Shown: positions 43,645-53,744 of the stretch, in pieces | How the letters are laid out: each line of letters begins with the position of its first letter | How positions within the stretch are numbered: position 1 is the first letter of the stretch | Source: an uncultured Methanobrevibacter sp. | GTDB lineage: Archaea; Methanobacteriota; Methanobacteria; Methanobacteriales; Methanobacteriaceae | DNA length: 64,000 nucleotides | NCBI GenBank assembly: GCA_946541845.1 | Contig: CAMNJW010000001.1 | Coordinates: 60,499 to 124,498 of the forward strand | Direction of reading: 5' to 3' | Position numbers and translations under genes: made by a program | Notes under the pieces: generated by a model | The model's input: the letters and a program-made list of their open reading frames with translations, nothing else | What the model was told of the DNA's origin: nothing | The model's database searches: none

Positions 43645-44726
43645 CATTTAACCTCATCATAAGGAATAGTCACTTCTGAAAAGTCCAATGCACGATTTCT
43701 TGCATTTAAAGAGAGTACCATCCTTAACTCTTCATCATTAATTATCTCATCAATTGCACTAGCGATGGATGAAATCTTATTCGGATTTACAAGCAAACCA
43801 ACATTTTTATTAATAATTTCAGTAATTCCACCAACATTACTGCCAATTACAGGTTTTCCGCATGCTAACGCCTCAATTAAAACTAATCCAAAGCTTTCAG
43901 AAAATGATGGCAGTACTAAAACGTCACAGCTTGGTATGATATTCTCAACATCATCTCTAGCGCCGGTGAATATCACATCACGGATATTCTCTTCTTCGAC
44001 TTTATTGTTTAATTTTTTAAAGAGAGGCCCATCACCGACAATAACAAGATAATAATCACTATTTGCTATTTTCTTAGCTTCCAAAAGAGATTCAACATTT
44101 TTTCTTTTTATCAGATTGCCTACAAAAAGAACAATCGGCTTATCTTCCAGCCTGTTTTCCTCTTTGAAAGTTGTATTTTCTTTTGCTGAAAATTTATTGA
44201 TGTCCACTGAATTCCAAGACAATCTTGTTTTGCTTGCAATCCCTTCAACACCAGTTGCAATGATTTCATGCCTTAAAGCATTACTGACAGCAAGTACCAC
44301 ATCAGCACGCTTTAAAACTTTTTTAAGTGTTGATCTCATTAGAGGTTGTGTTTTATATAATTCAAACATGTCAGAACCATGAGCTGTCACATATGTTTTA
44401 ATCCCATGTTCATTTCCAACTTCAACAGCCGCAGCACCTGCAGGGAACAAATAATGTCCATGGATAATATCAATATCTTCCTTTTCCAAAAGATTTTCCA
44501 ACGCTTTTTTTGCATTTTTCTTGAACATTAATCCTCTTACGCCTGGAATATTGAGTCCCTTAGTTCCTATGACATGTATTCCATCAATATCCTTGATATC
44601 CTTGTGAGGATATGTGATTACATAAACTTCATGGCCTTCCTTGACTAGCTGTTTGGATAAAGTGTGAATATGAACTCCAACACCTCCAACATGAGGAGGG
44701 AACTGACCAACCATAGCTATTTTCAT
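43644..44726 (-). CDS. GT4 family glycosyltransferase
   Basis: 360 residues of the GT-B fold: N-terminal MVGQFPPHVGGVGVHIHTLS (donor/acceptor loop), central PIVLFVGNLIKRKNVESLLE and the GT4 signature SFSESFGLVLIEALACGKPV with GSNVGGITEII. It transfers a nucleotide sugar to an unknown acceptor, probably a cell-surface glycan or lipid. First gene of the unit that continues into aroK. The 420 bp upstream contain its own promoter and the TetR promoter. Confidence 0.9.
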   Translation of the reverse strand: MKIAMVGQFPPHVGGVGVHIHTLSKQLVKEGHEVYVITYPHKDIKDIDGIHVIGTKGLNIPGVRGLMFKKNAKKALENLLEKEDIDIIHGHYLFPAGAAAVEVGNEHGIKTYVTAHGSDMFELYKTQPLMRSTLKKVLKRADVVLAVSNALRHEIIATGVEGIASKTRLSWNSVDINKFSAKENTTFKEENRLEDKPIVLFVGNLIKRKNVESLLEAKKIANSDYYLVIVGDGPLFKKLNNKVEEENIRDVIFTGARDDVENIIPSCDVLVLPSFSESFGLVLIEALACGKPVIGSNVGGITEIINKNVGLLVNPNKISSIASAIDEIINDEELRMVLSLNARNRALDFSEVTIPYDEVK

Positions 44727-45017
44727 AAAATTTAAACTCCAATTTTCATTACTAATATTATATAGTAAAATTATTGTTTAAATAAATATCCTATCAGTAA
44801 AATCAATGTTAAAAAAATCAAATTTAATGTCTTATTGAAGAAAAAATCTCTTAAAACATTAGATATTAAAACTAATTGAATTTGTTTCACTAGTTTACTA
44901 TAATTAATTTTGTGTATGATTTTATTGGACTTTAAAAGATTAAACTTTTTCCCATAATAAATATTTCATGTTTTCTTTTATTTCATATTCAAACACATTA
45001 CCCATTTTGCGATAACA

Positions 45018-45025
45018 TTTATATA
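45018..45025 (+). promoter_or_regulatory. TATA box of the TetR-CPBP cassette
   Basis: TTTATATA in GATAACATTTATATAGGA predicts a transcript start near 45047, 100 bases before the tetR start. In the rest of 44727-45146 only AT-rich sequence is seen apart from the operator at 45060-45074. Confidence 0.6.
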
Positions 45026-45059
45026 GGATAATCATCATATTAGAATTAAAAACTAAAAA

Positions 45060-45074
45060 CCGACTAATAGTCGG
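45060..45074. promoter_or_regulatory. Palindromic operator CCGACTAATAGTCGG
   Basis: Two 7-bp arms (CCGACTA and TAGTCGG) flank a single base. It sits just downstream of the inferred transcript start, where a bound repressor would block elongation or initiation. It is the natural binding site for the TetR protein encoded next. Confidence 0.7.
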
Positions 45075-45146
45075 AAAATTATTTACAATAATATGAGGTT
45101 AATTATAATATAAAAACCAACCAAGGGTTTATTATTGGAGGCAATT

Positions 45147-45761
45147 ATGAAAAAAGGTGAAAAAAGGAAACAAGAGCTGTTAAAGATAGCTTATGATATG
45201 TTCCTTACACGTGGATACGAGAATACCAGTGTTGATGAAATCATAGAAAGGGCGCAGATAGCAAAAGGCACATATTACTACCATTTCCAAAGTAAAGAGC
45301 AGATGCTCGAAGAGGTCATAGACATGATGATCGACAGTGAGACCGAAATGGCAGAGCAGATTATCAGAATGGATATTACAGTACCTCAAAAAATAGTAGG
45401 GATACTTTCATCGATGAAACCTGCCGAAACAGAACAACCCATAAAGGACACTCTTTTCAAACCTGAGAATGTGCTAATGCACTATAAGGTTAGACAAAAA
45501 TTGATTTATACTCTTACTCCACTTTTATCCGATGTTATAAAAGAAGGAGTAAATGAAGGTCTCTTTGAATGCGACAATATACCTGAGCGCGTTAAGATGC
45601 TCCTTATCATCAGCGACGCTACATTTAATGAAGGCACATTTAGTGAACAAGATATTTTCGTCTTTATAGACATGACCGAAAAACTTCTCGGAGCAGAAAA
45701 AGGTACAATGAGTTTCATTTACGATCTGATTGACAAGAGTGATATGGAGGCGGTCGAGTGA
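45147..45761 (+). CDS. TetR/AcrR family transcriptional regulator
   Basis: 204 residues from ATG 45147 (GGAGGCAATT before it; the in-frame TTG at 45135 is inside the ribosome site). The N-terminal HTH is canonical TetR: MFLTRGYENTSVDEIIERAQ followed by IAKGTYYYHFQSKEQM. The C-terminal ligand domain is unspecific. TetR proteins are rare in Methanobrevibacter and common in Firmicutes, and codons here (CTC, GAG, GTC) look less AT-driven than in neighbours. Overlaps the protease gene by 4 bp; the two form a self-regulated cassette. Confidence 0.92.
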   Translation: MKKGEKRKQELLKIAYDMFLTRGYENTSVDEIIERAQIAKGTYYYHFQSKEQMLEEVIDMMIDSETEMAEQIIRMDITVPQKIVGILSSMKPAETEQPIKDTLFKPENVLMHYKVRQKLIYTLTPLLSDVIKEGVNEGLFECDNIPERVKMLLIISDATFNEGTFSEQDIFVFIDMTEKLLGAEKGTMSFIYDLIDKSDMEAVE

Positions 45762-46609
45762 ACAATACCGGAAACTACAAATATAAACCAGTTCTCTTCT
45801 TTGCTCTGGCATATGTTTTTACCTGGATATTTTGGATTCCTGCAATCTTTTTGCCAGAAAGCATCAGTCCATTACTTATGCTGATAGGTCTTATGGCTCC
45901 AGCAATTGTGTCTACAGTTTTCATTATGTTGTCAGGCTCAGACCTGCTTAAGCAAGACTTCAAGAATAAGATTGTCGGTTTTTACAAAGTAAAATGGCTG
46001 AATGTAGTCTGGGCAATAATCGTATTTGCGATAGTAATAGTCTGTTCTATTCTCTTGTCGCTAGCCTTTGGACAACCGCTTGACCAGTTTTCCTTTACCG
46101 AAAGCTTTTCTTTTACCGGTGTTGGAATAGCCGGAGCATTCATTACCATTACAATTGCTTCAATAATTGAGGAAGTGGGATGGAAAGGATACTGTGAGGA
46201 TTCAATCGGTAACTACATGAACTGGTTCTGGGAATCAATGATTTTTGGAGTGTTATGGTCTTTATGGCATCTTCCTTTAATCTTTATTTCTGGAACCTAT
46301 CAGGCAGGACTTATGGTGAATCCTCTTTATGTAATCAACTTCTTTGTGAGCGGAATCCCTATGGGATTTGTCATTACATGGGTCTATCTTGAAAGCGACC
46401 GTTCGATATTGGCTTGCATGATATTCCATTTCTTCGTCAATTTCATGCAGGAGAAAATAGCGTTAACCCCCGAGACAAAATGTCTGGAAACCATTGTAAT
46501 AACAGTGGTTGCAGTTATTATAGTCCTGGCTAAAAAAGACATGTTCTTTGAAACACGTCATGTCGGAAGACTGCTTGAATACAACAACAGTGAATATAAT
46601 TCCCACTAA
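45758..46609 (+). CDS. CPBP family intramembrane metalloprotease
   Basis: 283 residues with about eight transmembrane helices. The CPBP (Abi/CAAX protease) motifs are present: EEVGWKGY (motif 1, the catalytic glutamates), SLWHLPLIFI (motif 2 with His) and CMIFHFFVNF (motif 3 with His/Asn). Such proteins process prenylated peptides or confer bacteriocin self-immunity. The GTG start overlaps the tetR stop. Acquisition together with tetR is likely; the inducing compound is unknown. Confidence 0.88.
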   Translation: MNNTGNYKYKPVLFFALAYVFTWIFWIPAIFLPESISPLLMLIGLMAPAIVSTVFIMLSGSDLLKQDFKNKIVGFYKVKWLNVVWAIIVFAIVIVCSILLSLAFGQPLDQFSFTESFSFTGVGIAGAFITITIASIIEEVGWKGYCEDSIGNYMNWFWESMIFGVLWSLWHLPLIFISGTYQAGLMVNPLYVINFFVSGIPMGFVITWVYLESDRSILACMIFHFFVNFMQEKIALTPETKCLETIVITVVAVIIVLAKKDMFFETRHVGRLLEYNNSEYNSH

Positions 46610-46667
46610 ATGGGAAAATGAAAATAAAAAAAAGTATTTCGTGAAAAATGGCAAATATGTTCTGAAA

Positions 46668-47756
46668 TTATTTCTTAGGGATAATTTCCATATTACTGTT
46701 TAAATAGGTTCCTTCCATGTCAACCAATATTACATTCAAATCCAAATCAAAACGTTGCTTGCACCTATCTTTAATAGCAGATGCAATACTATTTGAAACT
46801 TCAACAGATAAATTGATTTCATTTAAAATATCCATCATATCGTCGGTTGTTTTGGAATCAAATAGTTTTTGAAGATGTTGCCTATCAGCTCCGCATAAAG
46901 CAGCATGAGTAACCATTATCTCACGTCTTCCATCCGCCACGGCATGTTTGGTGTCGAATATTCCTCCAGCCACTTTAATAAGCTTGCCCATATGGCCAAA
47001 AAATGTGAATTTTGTTATTCCGCGCTTTTCTGCCTCTTCAAACATGAAACCAACAAAATTACCCGTTTGAACAATCTGCTCTTTTGTTACTTCCAGCTGT
47101 TTCAAGGCCAATTTCTCTCCAATATTGCCCGGAACGAACACCAATTCCTCAATGTTTGAAGCCAGTGCCACATCCAATTGAGTGACAATGGAATTCTTAT
47201 AAGCATCGCTGGACATTGATCTTGCAATACCAGTTGTTCCTAAAACAGATATGCCATCTATAATACCTAGTTTAGGATTCATGGTTTTTTTAGCTATTTT
47301 TTTACCTTCGGGAATAGAAACAGTAACCTTAGCAATTTTTCCTTCAGGAATTTTATCTGATAAATTTTTAACAATCATACGGCGTGGACCTGGATTAATT
47401 GCATAATCCCCAACAGGAATCTGAAGTCCGGGCTTTGTAATCTTACCAACGCCCTCTCCCCCAGTAATTATAACATTAGATTCCTCATCCGTTTTGTCGA
47501 ACAGTTCAACAGTGGAAATTATAGCCAAATCCACTGTAACGTCAGGATCGTTATATGGATTTTTATGAGCTACAGCATATGCTTTACATGAAGATAAAAC
47601 ATTGCATTCATCTATAATGATATCTAATGTTTTTTTGGGAGTTTCAACCTTAACGCAAGCAATATCAGAACTATCTAAAATTGCATCCAAAGCGGCTAGA
47701 GAACAAGCTGTCGCTATTGTACCTGTTGTGACTCCAGTATAATTGTCATTAGTCAT
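46668..47756 (-). CDS. cbiD: Cobalt-precorrin-5B C(1)-methyltransferase
   Basis: 362 residues opening TGVTTGTIATACSLAALDAI, the typical CbiD start (.TTGTCA..A), followed by GGEGVGKITKPGLQIPVGDY and the closing segment TFFGHMGKLIKVAGGIFDTK. It methylates C1 in the anaerobic corrin ring pathway for cobamide, the cofactor of methyl-H4MPT:CoM methyltransferase. It stands apart from other cbi genes here. Confidence 0.95.
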   Translation of the reverse strand: MTNDNYTGVTTGTIATACSLAALDAILDSSDIACVKVETPKKTLDIIIDECNVLSSCKAYAVAHKNPYNDPDVTVDLAIISTVELFDKTDEESNVIITGGEGVGKITKPGLQIPVGDYAINPGPRRMIVKNLSDKIPEGKIAKVTVSIPEGKKIAKKTMNPKLGIIDGISVLGTTGIARSMSSDAYKNSIVTQLDVALASNIEELVFVPGNIGEKLALKQLEVTKEQIVQTGNFVGFMFEEAEKRGITKFTFFGHMGKLIKVAGGIFDTKHAVADGRREIMVTHAALCGADRQHLQKLFDSKTTDDMMDILNEINLSVEVSNSIASAIKDRCKQRFDLDLNVILVDMEGTYLNSNMEIIPKK

Positions 47757-47786
47757 TTTAATTAAAAAGAATAAAAAAGAGAGAAT

Positions 47787-48056
47787 CTATAACATAGATT
47801 CTAATTTTTCAATAAGTTCAACATCGGTTGGTGCGCCAACAAAAGAAACATCACCATCAATTACAATAGTAGGAACTGCCATGATTTGATAGTCAATGGC
47901 TCTTTGTCTGTTTTCCGGATTACTTGGGTCATCGATTTTAACTGATTCTACATCAATTGCATCGCCTAATTTATCTTTTGCTTTTTGAGCAGCATCAATT
48001 GCTGCAGGACAGTGTGGGCATGTACTTGTTGAAAATACTTCTACTTTAATTGCCAT
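47787..48056 (-). CDS. Small thioredoxin/glutaredoxin-like protein
   Basis: 89 residues with the thioredoxin fold: VEVFSTSTCPHCPAAIDAAQ (active site CPHC at 13-16), the cis-proline loop MAVPTIVIDGDVSFVGAP. This matches the archaeal mini-thioredoxin (Mt0807 type), a cytosolic disulfide reductant. It lies 30 bp before cbiD on the same strand and is probably read with it. Confidence 0.9.
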   Translation of the reverse strand: MAIKVEVFSTSTCPHCPAAIDAAQKAKDKLGDAIDVESVKIDDPSNPENRQRAIDYQIMAVPTIVIDGDVSFVGAPTDVELIEKLESML

Positions 48057-48181
48057 AGTAAATTCTCCTATTTGTTTTAATTTGTAACTATTTTATAATT
48101 ATTAATATATAACTGTTACTTTAAATATATTTCAAATGCTCTCTGCAAATCTTTATTATATATTAAAAAAATAAAAATTAA

Positions 48182-50257
48182 ATGATTAAAATGGAAAATT
48201 TAGATACTGATATTAAAAAAATAATTAACAGCGCATATCCCTACATTAAAGACTTCAATCCTGCTCAAAAAGCAGTAATCGAGTCAGGATATTTAGATGA
48301 TAATTCAAATTATATAATTTCAATTCCAACAGCAAGTGGAAAAACAGTTTTAGGAGTCTTGCCTGCACTTAAAACCATATTGAATGGTGGAAAAGCAGTT
48401 TATGCAGCCCCATTGCTTTCAATACAAAATGAGAAAGTTAAGGAATTTAAGGCATTTGAAGAACACGGCATTAATGTAGGAAAACACCCATCCAGCGCAG
48501 ATTTATCAGTAATGGTTTTCGAGTCATTTGATGCACTTACACGATTTTCATGGAATGTCCTAAGGGATGTTGACACCCTAATTATAGATGAATTCCATAT
48601 GATTGGGGAATATACTAGAGGCCCTACCCTTGAAGCAGCAATCACAAGAGCCAAAATCATCAATCCAAGCATGAGAATTATTGCACTTTCTGCTACCTTA
48701 AGAAACATTGAAGAAATTGAAGGGTGGCTTGAAGGAACCTGTGTCGAACATGATTACCGGCCTGTGCCTTTACACAAAGAAGTGTTGGATGCTGAAATGT
48801 TCAATACAAAAAATAAGAATGACGTGATTGTTAAAGTTATAGAAAAAGCCATAAAAGACAAATCACAAGCACTTGCTTTTGTTTCAACTAGACGATTTAC
48901 AGAAAGTTTGGCAACCTATGTCGCCAAGAAAATCAACAAAAAGATAAATGTGAAACAGAGGGAACAGTTTAAGGAAGTTGCAGAAAAATTGCTTGATGTT
49001 CCAAAAAAGAAAGGATCACTTCCAACAAGCACATGCCTGAAATTAGCTGAAGCGGCAGAAATGGGAGTTGCATTCCACCATGCAGGACTTTTCAACGAGC
49101 AAAAAGAAATTATCGAAGATGAATTTAGAAAAGGAAACATCCTAATGATTACTGCAACTCCAAGCTTAATGTATGGAGTGAATCTTCCTTCAAAAACAGT
49201 AGTTATAAGAGATCATACCCGCTGGACCAGCAACGGACCACAGCCGATACCAGTTTTTGATTATGAGCAAATGTCCGGAAGAGCTGGAAGGCCACAATAT
49301 GATGACGTGGGATATTCATATCTCATTGCCAAAACAATGGATGAGGCCCAAAACTTACAGGATTATTATGTTGATGGGGAAATTGAACTGACAAATTCCA
49401 AATTAGTTGACAATAAGGATGCCATATACAGGCAAATCATTGCACAAATAGCATCATCACTTTCTAAAAATTTAGACGAATTGACCGACTTTTTCGGGAA
49501 AACACTTTACGGATACCAGATGAGCAATAACCCTTCAATGTCATTTTTTGCTGAGGAAAGCTTAAAATACGAGCTTGAAACTGCATTGAGTTTCCTGCTC
49601 CAAAATGGAATAATCAGAGCAAGTCCAGAGGGACTTAAAACAACAGAATTCGGTAATCTGATAGCAAAATCCAATTATTCCGTTGAAACAGCAGTTAAAA
49701 TTAAGGAATACATTTCAGATATGGATGAACTGAATGTTGAAGAGTTCATTTATGCGTTATCCGAAACCCCTGATTTGCCATTGATTTCATTTAAGGGAAG
49801 AAAATCAAAAGATCCTGTGCGTGATAAATTATCCGAATGCGGACTATTTGCCGTGGATATTGGAAACCCTGAGGCGACTACAGTTTCATTAATTGAGTGG
49901 ATTAACGAAAGAAACGAGTATGAAATTGAAAATAAATATAATGTTTATTCCGCATCAACTAGAAGATCCGCTTATGAAGCATCACGTCTCGTCAAGTTTG
50001 CAAAAAATACTTCCGAAGTATTGGGTAATTATTCTAATTTAAAAGAGTTTGATTTCCTATCCGCCAGACTATACTACGGTGTGAAAACAGACATCATTCC
50101 ACTAGTTGTCGGCGTTAAAAGACTTGGAAGAAAAAGAGCTAGAAATCTAGTAAACATATTTGGAGATAACTTAAGCAGCGCTTCTGAAAAAGAGTTGCAA
50201 CAAGTCGAGGGAATAGGTCCAAAACTTGCAGAAAAAATAGTATTATTCTTTAAATAA
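48182..50257 (+). CDS. hel308: ATP-dependent DNA helicase Hel308
   Basis: 691 residues of the Ski2-like superfamily 2: Walker A SIPTASGKTVLGVLPALK, DEFH box (LIIDEFHMIGEY), SAT motif (IALSATLRNIEE), and motif VI QMSGRAGRPQYDD. A winged helix and ratchet domain follow, and the end is a helix-hairpin-helix (LQQVEGIGPKLAEKIVLFFK). Hel308 unwinds stalled replication forks. No ribosome site is seen before either ATG 48182 or 48191, suggesting a short leader. Confidence 0.93.
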   Translation: MIKMENLDTDIKKIINSAYPYIKDFNPAQKAVIESGYLDDNSNYIISIPTASGKTVLGVLPALKTILNGGKAVYAAPLLSIQNEKVKEFKAFEEHGINVGKHPSSADLSVMVFESFDALTRFSWNVLRDVDTLIIDEFHMIGEYTRGPTLEAAITRAKIINPSMRIIALSATLRNIEEIEGWLEGTCVEHDYRPVPLHKEVLDAEMFNTKNKNDVIVKVIEKAIKDKSQALAFVSTRRFTESLATYVAKKINKKINVKQREQFKEVAEKLLDVPKKKGSLPTSTCLKLAEAAEMGVAFHHAGLFNEQKEIIEDEFRKGNILMITATPSLMYGVNLPSKTVVIRDHTRWTSNGPQPIPVFDYEQMSGRAGRPQYDDVGYSYLIAKTMDEAQNLQDYYVDGEIELTNSKLVDNKDAIYRQIIAQIASSLSKNLDELTDFFGKTLYGYQMSNNPSMSFFAEESLKYELETALSFLLQNGIIRASPEGLKTTEFGNLIAKSNYSVETAVKIKEYISDMDELNVEEFIYALSETPDLPLISFKGRKSKDPVRDKLSECGLFAVDIGNPEATTVSLIEWINERNEYEIENKYNVYSASTRRSAYEASRLVKFAKNTSEVLGNYSNLKEFDFLSARLYYGVKTDIIPLVVGVKRLGRKRARNLVNIFGDNLSSASEKELQQVEGIGPKLAEKIVLFFK

Positions 50258-50274
50258 TTAAAAAAAAGGTGGAT

Positions 50275-50580
50275 TTAACCTCCACCTTCAGCAACATTAG
50301 AATCCAATTCAATGTCTTCCAATGCCATTGCCTTTTCTTTCATTGTTTCGATATCGACTTCACCATCATCTTCCTTATCGTAATAATTAGATTTCTTAAT
50401 GTCCTTTTCATCAAGTAATTCCACTAATTTTGCACGATACCACATGTTGGTTTTATCAATCTTGACCCATTCAATGCCATCTTGTGTTCTTTCATCAACA
50501 ACTTTTCCAATTGTTCCAGTGTCAACATATCGGACATAAGAGTCAAGAGGAATTTCGATATCTCTTGCATCTAAAACCAT
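50275..50580 (-). CDS. DUF2098 family protein
   Basis: 101 residues; a compact barrel-like region (ARDIEIPLDSYVRYVDTGTI, GKVVDERTQDGIEWVKIDKT) and an acidic C-terminal helix and tail. It matches the methanogen family DUF2098. It lies 15 bp after a PRC-barrel gene on the same strand. Function unknown; KOW/SH3-like binding is plausible from the strand pattern. Confidence 0.75.
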   Translation of the reverse strand: MVLDARDIEIPLDSYVRYVDTGTIGKVVDERTQDGIEWVKIDKTNMWYRAKLVELLDEKDIKKSNYYDKEDDGEVDIETMKEKAMALEDIELDSNVAEGGG

Positions 50581-50595
50581 TTTTAAAACCTATGA

Positions 50596-50874
50596 CTATT
50601 CTTCATCATCTTCGATTTCAACTTCAACAGTTTCAGCTACTTCTTCTTCGGTTTCTTTTGGAATTTCTTTGTTTAAGATAACGTAAGCACCGATAGTAGC
50701 AATATCTTCAAAGCTGATTTCAAGTTCATCTCTAGAGAAAATGTTTTTTTGTAAAGTTAAAGAAATGTTTTCGATTTTACCAGTTTCAGTATCGAAGTCA
50801 ACATTAGCGACTTTACCTACTTCGTATGCATTTTTGTCTAAAACAGTGCATCCAATAAATTCTTTAATTTTCAT
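50596..50874 (-). CDS. PRC-barrel domain protein
   Basis: 92 residues. The first 75 form a PRC-barrel (MKIKEFIGCTVLDKNAYEVG, KVANVDFDTETGKIENISLT, FEDIATIGAYVILNKEIPK) and the last 15 are an acidic tail. Paralogous to the protein at 28792-29022. PRC-barrel proteins of archaea include CdpB cell-division factors and RNA-processing proteins. It probably shares a transcript with the DUF2098 gene. Confidence 0.85.
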   Translation of the reverse strand: MKIKEFIGCTVLDKNAYEVGKVANVDFDTETGKIENISLTLQKNIFSRDELEISFEDIATIGAYVILNKEIPKETEEEVAETVEVEIEDDEE

Positions 50875-50962
50875 TTTATCACCTTATTTAATAATATAAA
50901 TCATTAACTATTTAAATGAAACCACTATATAAAATTAACTATTAATTATAGAGGTCGAAATA

Positions 50963-52624
50963 ATGGAAAAAGCATGTCGGATAATAATTGAAGATATTTT
51001 AGATGGCAAAATATCTACTCGACGTGAGCTTGAAGTTGAAAAAAGGCAACTTTGTCGTGACTTAAAATTATCAAGATTCATGAGCAACGCAGACATTCTT
51101 GAATTTGCAAAACCTGAAGAGAAAGAAATCGTTTCCGGAATACTGAAGAAAAAACCTACAAGAACCATGTCAGGCGTTGCTATTGTTGCAGTTATGTGCC
51201 ATCCACATAAATGCCCACATGGAAGATGCTTTTACTGTCCTGAAAGCGATATTGCTCCTCCAAGCTATACCGGTGAGGAACCTGCTGCACTTAGGGGCAG
51301 AATGTACGAATTCCATCCTTATGTACAATGTTTCAACAGGTTGAAACAGCTGAAAAAGATCGGCCACCCTATTGACAAGGTGGAATTAATCATTATGGGA
51401 GGAACATTCCCGTCAAGAGATTTATGCTATCAAGAATGGTTTGTATCACAATGCCTAAAGGCAATGACAGATTTTGGATTGATTATTGAAAACAAACCTG
51501 AAAATTATGATTATAACTTGGATTATGATGAAATAAGATCATTTGAAAAGGGAGTTTTTAAATCATATCCCCCTAATGACTATGTGCTAATTGATGATGT
51601 TCAAAGTGCAAATGAAAGTTCAAAAGTCAGATGCGTTGGAATGACCTTTGAAACACGTCCAGACTACTGTAAAACAGAGCACATTAACAGAATGCTTAAT
51701 TTTGGAGTTACACGTGTCGAATTGGGCGTCCAAACATTGTCCGATGATTTATATAAAAAAATCAAAAGAGGACATACCATTGCTGATGTTATTGAAGCAA
51801 ATCAGCTTTTGAGAGATTCGGCCATTAAAGTGGCAATGCATATGATGCCAGGCCTGTTTTCAGATGAGAAACAGGACCTGAAAATGTTCAAGCAGTTATT
51901 CAGCGATGAAAACTTCAAGCCGGACATGCTTAAGATTTACCCATGCCTTGTCACAAAGGGAAGTGAGCTATATGACTTATGGGCTGAAGGAAAATATGCA
52001 CCATATACCGACGAGGAAGCTGTAGAACTAATAGTTAAAATCAAAAAGATTCTTCCAAAATGGGTCAGAACAATGCGTATTCAAAGGGACATCCCGTCAA
52101 CGCTCATTGAAGCAGGAGTCAAAAAGTCCAATCTTGGAGAATTGGTTTACAACAGACTCGATGAAGAGCATATCAATTGCCAATGCATCAGATGTCGTGA
52201 AATCGGACATAAAAAGACATCAAAAGAATATGGTTTGGATGACTTTGAAATGTTTAGAGAAACATATAAAGCATGTGATGGCGTTGAAAACTTTTTATCA
52301 ATTGAAGACATCAACGAAGAAAGCATTGCAGGATTTTTAAGATTACGTTTCCCCTCCAAAAACCATTTCAGAGAAGAAATAACCGATAAAACTGCACTTG
52401 TGAGAGAATTGCACGTTTATGGAAACCTGATAAAAATTGGAGATAAAAATCCAAAAATCGGTCAACATACAGGATTTGGGGAAAAACTTCTCAAAGAAGC
52501 TGAAAATTTAGCCATTGACAATGGTAGCGAGGAAGTGGCAATCATTAGCGGAATCGGATCCAGAAACTATTACCGAAAATTTGGCTATGAAAAGCTAGGA
52601 CCTTACATGATGAAAAAATTATGA
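50963..52624 (+). CDS. elp3: tRNA uridine-34 acetyltransferase Elp3
   Basis: 553 residues: radical SAM domain with the cluster motif [20 protein letters not shown], the Elp3 element [20 protein letters not shown], and a C-terminal GNAT acetyltransferase ([40 protein letters not shown]). Archaeal Elp3 acts alone to form the carboxymethyl group on the wobble uridine of tRNA. GAGGTCGAAATA precedes the ATG. The 56-bp gap to deoC contains a TATA-like ATATTTAAATATA. Confidence 0.95.
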   Translation: MEKACRIIIEDILDGKISTRRELEVEKRQLCRDLKLSRFMSNADILEFAKPEEKEIVSGILKKKPTRTMSGVAIVAVMCHPHKCPHGRCFYCPESDIAPPSYTGEEPAALRGRMYEFHPYVQCFNRLKQLKKIGHPIDKVELIIMGGTFPSRDLCYQEWFVSQCLKAMTDFGLIIENKPENYDYNLDYDEIRSFEKGVFKSYPPNDYVLIDDVQSANESSKVRCVGMTFETRPDYCKTEHINRMLNFGVTRVELGVQTLSDDLYKKIKRGHTIADVIEANQLLRDSAIKVAMHMMPGLFSDEKQDLKMFKQLFSDENFKPDMLKIYPCLVTKGSELYDLWAEGKYAPYTDEEAVELIVKIKKILPKWVRTMRIQRDIPSTLIEAGVKKSNLGELVYNRLDEEHINCQCIRCREIGHKKTSKEYGLDDFEMFRETYKACDGVENFLSIEDINEESIAGFLRLRFPSKNHFREEITDKTALVRELHVYGNLIKIGDKNPKIGQHTGFGEKLLKEAENLAIDNGSEEVAIISGIGSRNYYRKFGYEKLGPYMMKKL

Positions 52625-52680
52625 TAACAATATTTAAATATATGTTCGTATAAATACTAACTAATTAAGAGAGTGGTAAA

Positions 52681-53412
52681 ATGTATAATATAAAAAATTC
52701 AAAAGAGTTGGCAAAACTCATCAACTACACAAATTTAAATAACATCATTACTGAAAGTGAAATGAAAGAATTTCTTGAAAAAGCAAAAGAGTTAAACTTC
52801 AATTCAGTAGTTGTTTCACCTACATACGTTTCACTTGCAAAAGAAATCTTAGATGGCAGCAAAGTTAAGGTTGGAAGTGTTATCGGATTCCCGTTAGGAT
52901 TTGAAGATACCGCAAGCAAAGTGGCTGAAGCTAAAGCCCTCCTTGACAAAGGTGTAGACGAATTTGAAGTAGTAATCAATTTAAGTTATTTGAAAGATGA
53001 AAAATACGACTTGATTGAAAATGAAATTAAGCAAATCAAGGAAATAATTGGAGACAAACTTTTAAAAGTAATCATCGAAACCAAAGCTTTGGAAGACTAT
53101 CAAAAGGCAAATGCTGCTAAAGTGTCACAGAATGGTGGAGCAGATTATGTGAAAACCGCAACAGGATTTGTATCCCCAAACCATATCTTCGAAAATGTGA
53201 ACGACATCAACATCATACAAAAACATGCTCCAAAAATCAAAATCGAAATCTTTGGAGGAATCGACAATTATAAATTCGCAAACCAGATTTTAACTGCGGG
53301 CGCAGACATAATTGGTAGTGATCAAGGTTACGAAATTGTTAAAAGATACAAAGAGTTAAGAGAAAACACACAAGTAACACCAAAACCAATTACCTTAACC
53401 AAAAAAGATTAA
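52681..53412 (+). CDS. deoC: Deoxyribose-phosphate aldolase
   Basis: 243 residues, a TIM barrel: SVIGFPLGFEDTASKVAEAK, DEFEVVINLSYLKD, the catalytic-lysine motifs KVIIETKALED and DYVKTATGF, and IEIFGGIDNYKFANQILTAG. It splits 2-deoxyribose-5-phosphate to acetaldehyde and glyceraldehyde-3-phosphate, or runs in reverse for deoxyribose synthesis. AGAGTGGTAAA precedes the ATG. T-rich tracts (53430-53460) follow the stop. Confidence 0.93.
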   Translation: MYNIKNSKELAKLINYTNLNNIITESEMKEFLEKAKELNFNSVVVSPTYVSLAKEILDGSKVKVGSVIGFPLGFEDTASKVAEAKALLDKGVDEFEVVINLSYLKDEKYDLIENEIKQIKEIIGDKLLKVIIETKALEDYQKANAAKVSQNGGADYVKTATGFVSPNHIFENVNDINIIQKHAPKIKIEIFGGIDNYKFANQILTAGADIIGSDQGYEIVKRYKELRENTQVTPKPITLTKKD

Positions 53413-53520
53413 AAAAATCTACCCATCACCTTTTTTTAATCTATTCCACCTTATTTTTAAAAAAATCTAAAATAAACTAGTTTTAAAATAAATTTAAAAA
53501 ATCATAAAAAAATCAGATAA

Positions 53521-53593
53521 TGCCATGGGCCGGACTTGAACCAGCGACATCTAGATCTTCAGTCTAGCGTTCTCCCATCTGAACTACCATGGC
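53521..53593 (-). tRNA. tRNA-Phe (GAA anticodon)
   Basis: 73 nt on the minus strand: acceptor GCCATGG with CCATGGC, discriminator A (53521), anticodon stem CTAGA/TCTAG with loop CTGAAGA (GAA), and T-arm GGTTCAAGTCC. CCA not encoded. It lies 3 bp from tRNA-Val, probably in one transcript. Confidence 0.95.
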
Positions 53594-53596
53594 ATA

Positions 53597-53668
53597 TGGA
53601 CCGAACGAGATTCGAACTCGTGATCTCCTCCACGTCAAAGAGGAATCATACCCCTAGACCACCGGTCC
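53597..53668 (-). tRNA. tRNA-Val (GAC anticodon)
   Basis: 72 nt on the minus strand: acceptor GGACCGG with TCGGTCC (one G-U), discriminator A (53597), anticodon stem CCTCT/GGAGG with loop TTGACGT (GAC), T-arm GAGTTCGAATCTC. CCA not encoded. tRNA-Asp would need GTC in the loop, which is not the reading here. Confidence 0.92.
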
Positions 53669-53744
53669 TATACAACATACTATAATCTGTAAAAAGTAAT
53701 ATATAAAGTTTTCTCAATTGTATAGAACAAGCAATAAGGAATTT

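Noticed and set aside
53597..53668. Reading the second tRNA as tRNA-Asp
   Set aside because: The loop TTGACGT places GAC, not GTC, at the anticodon, and the stem CCTCT/GGAGG fixes that register.
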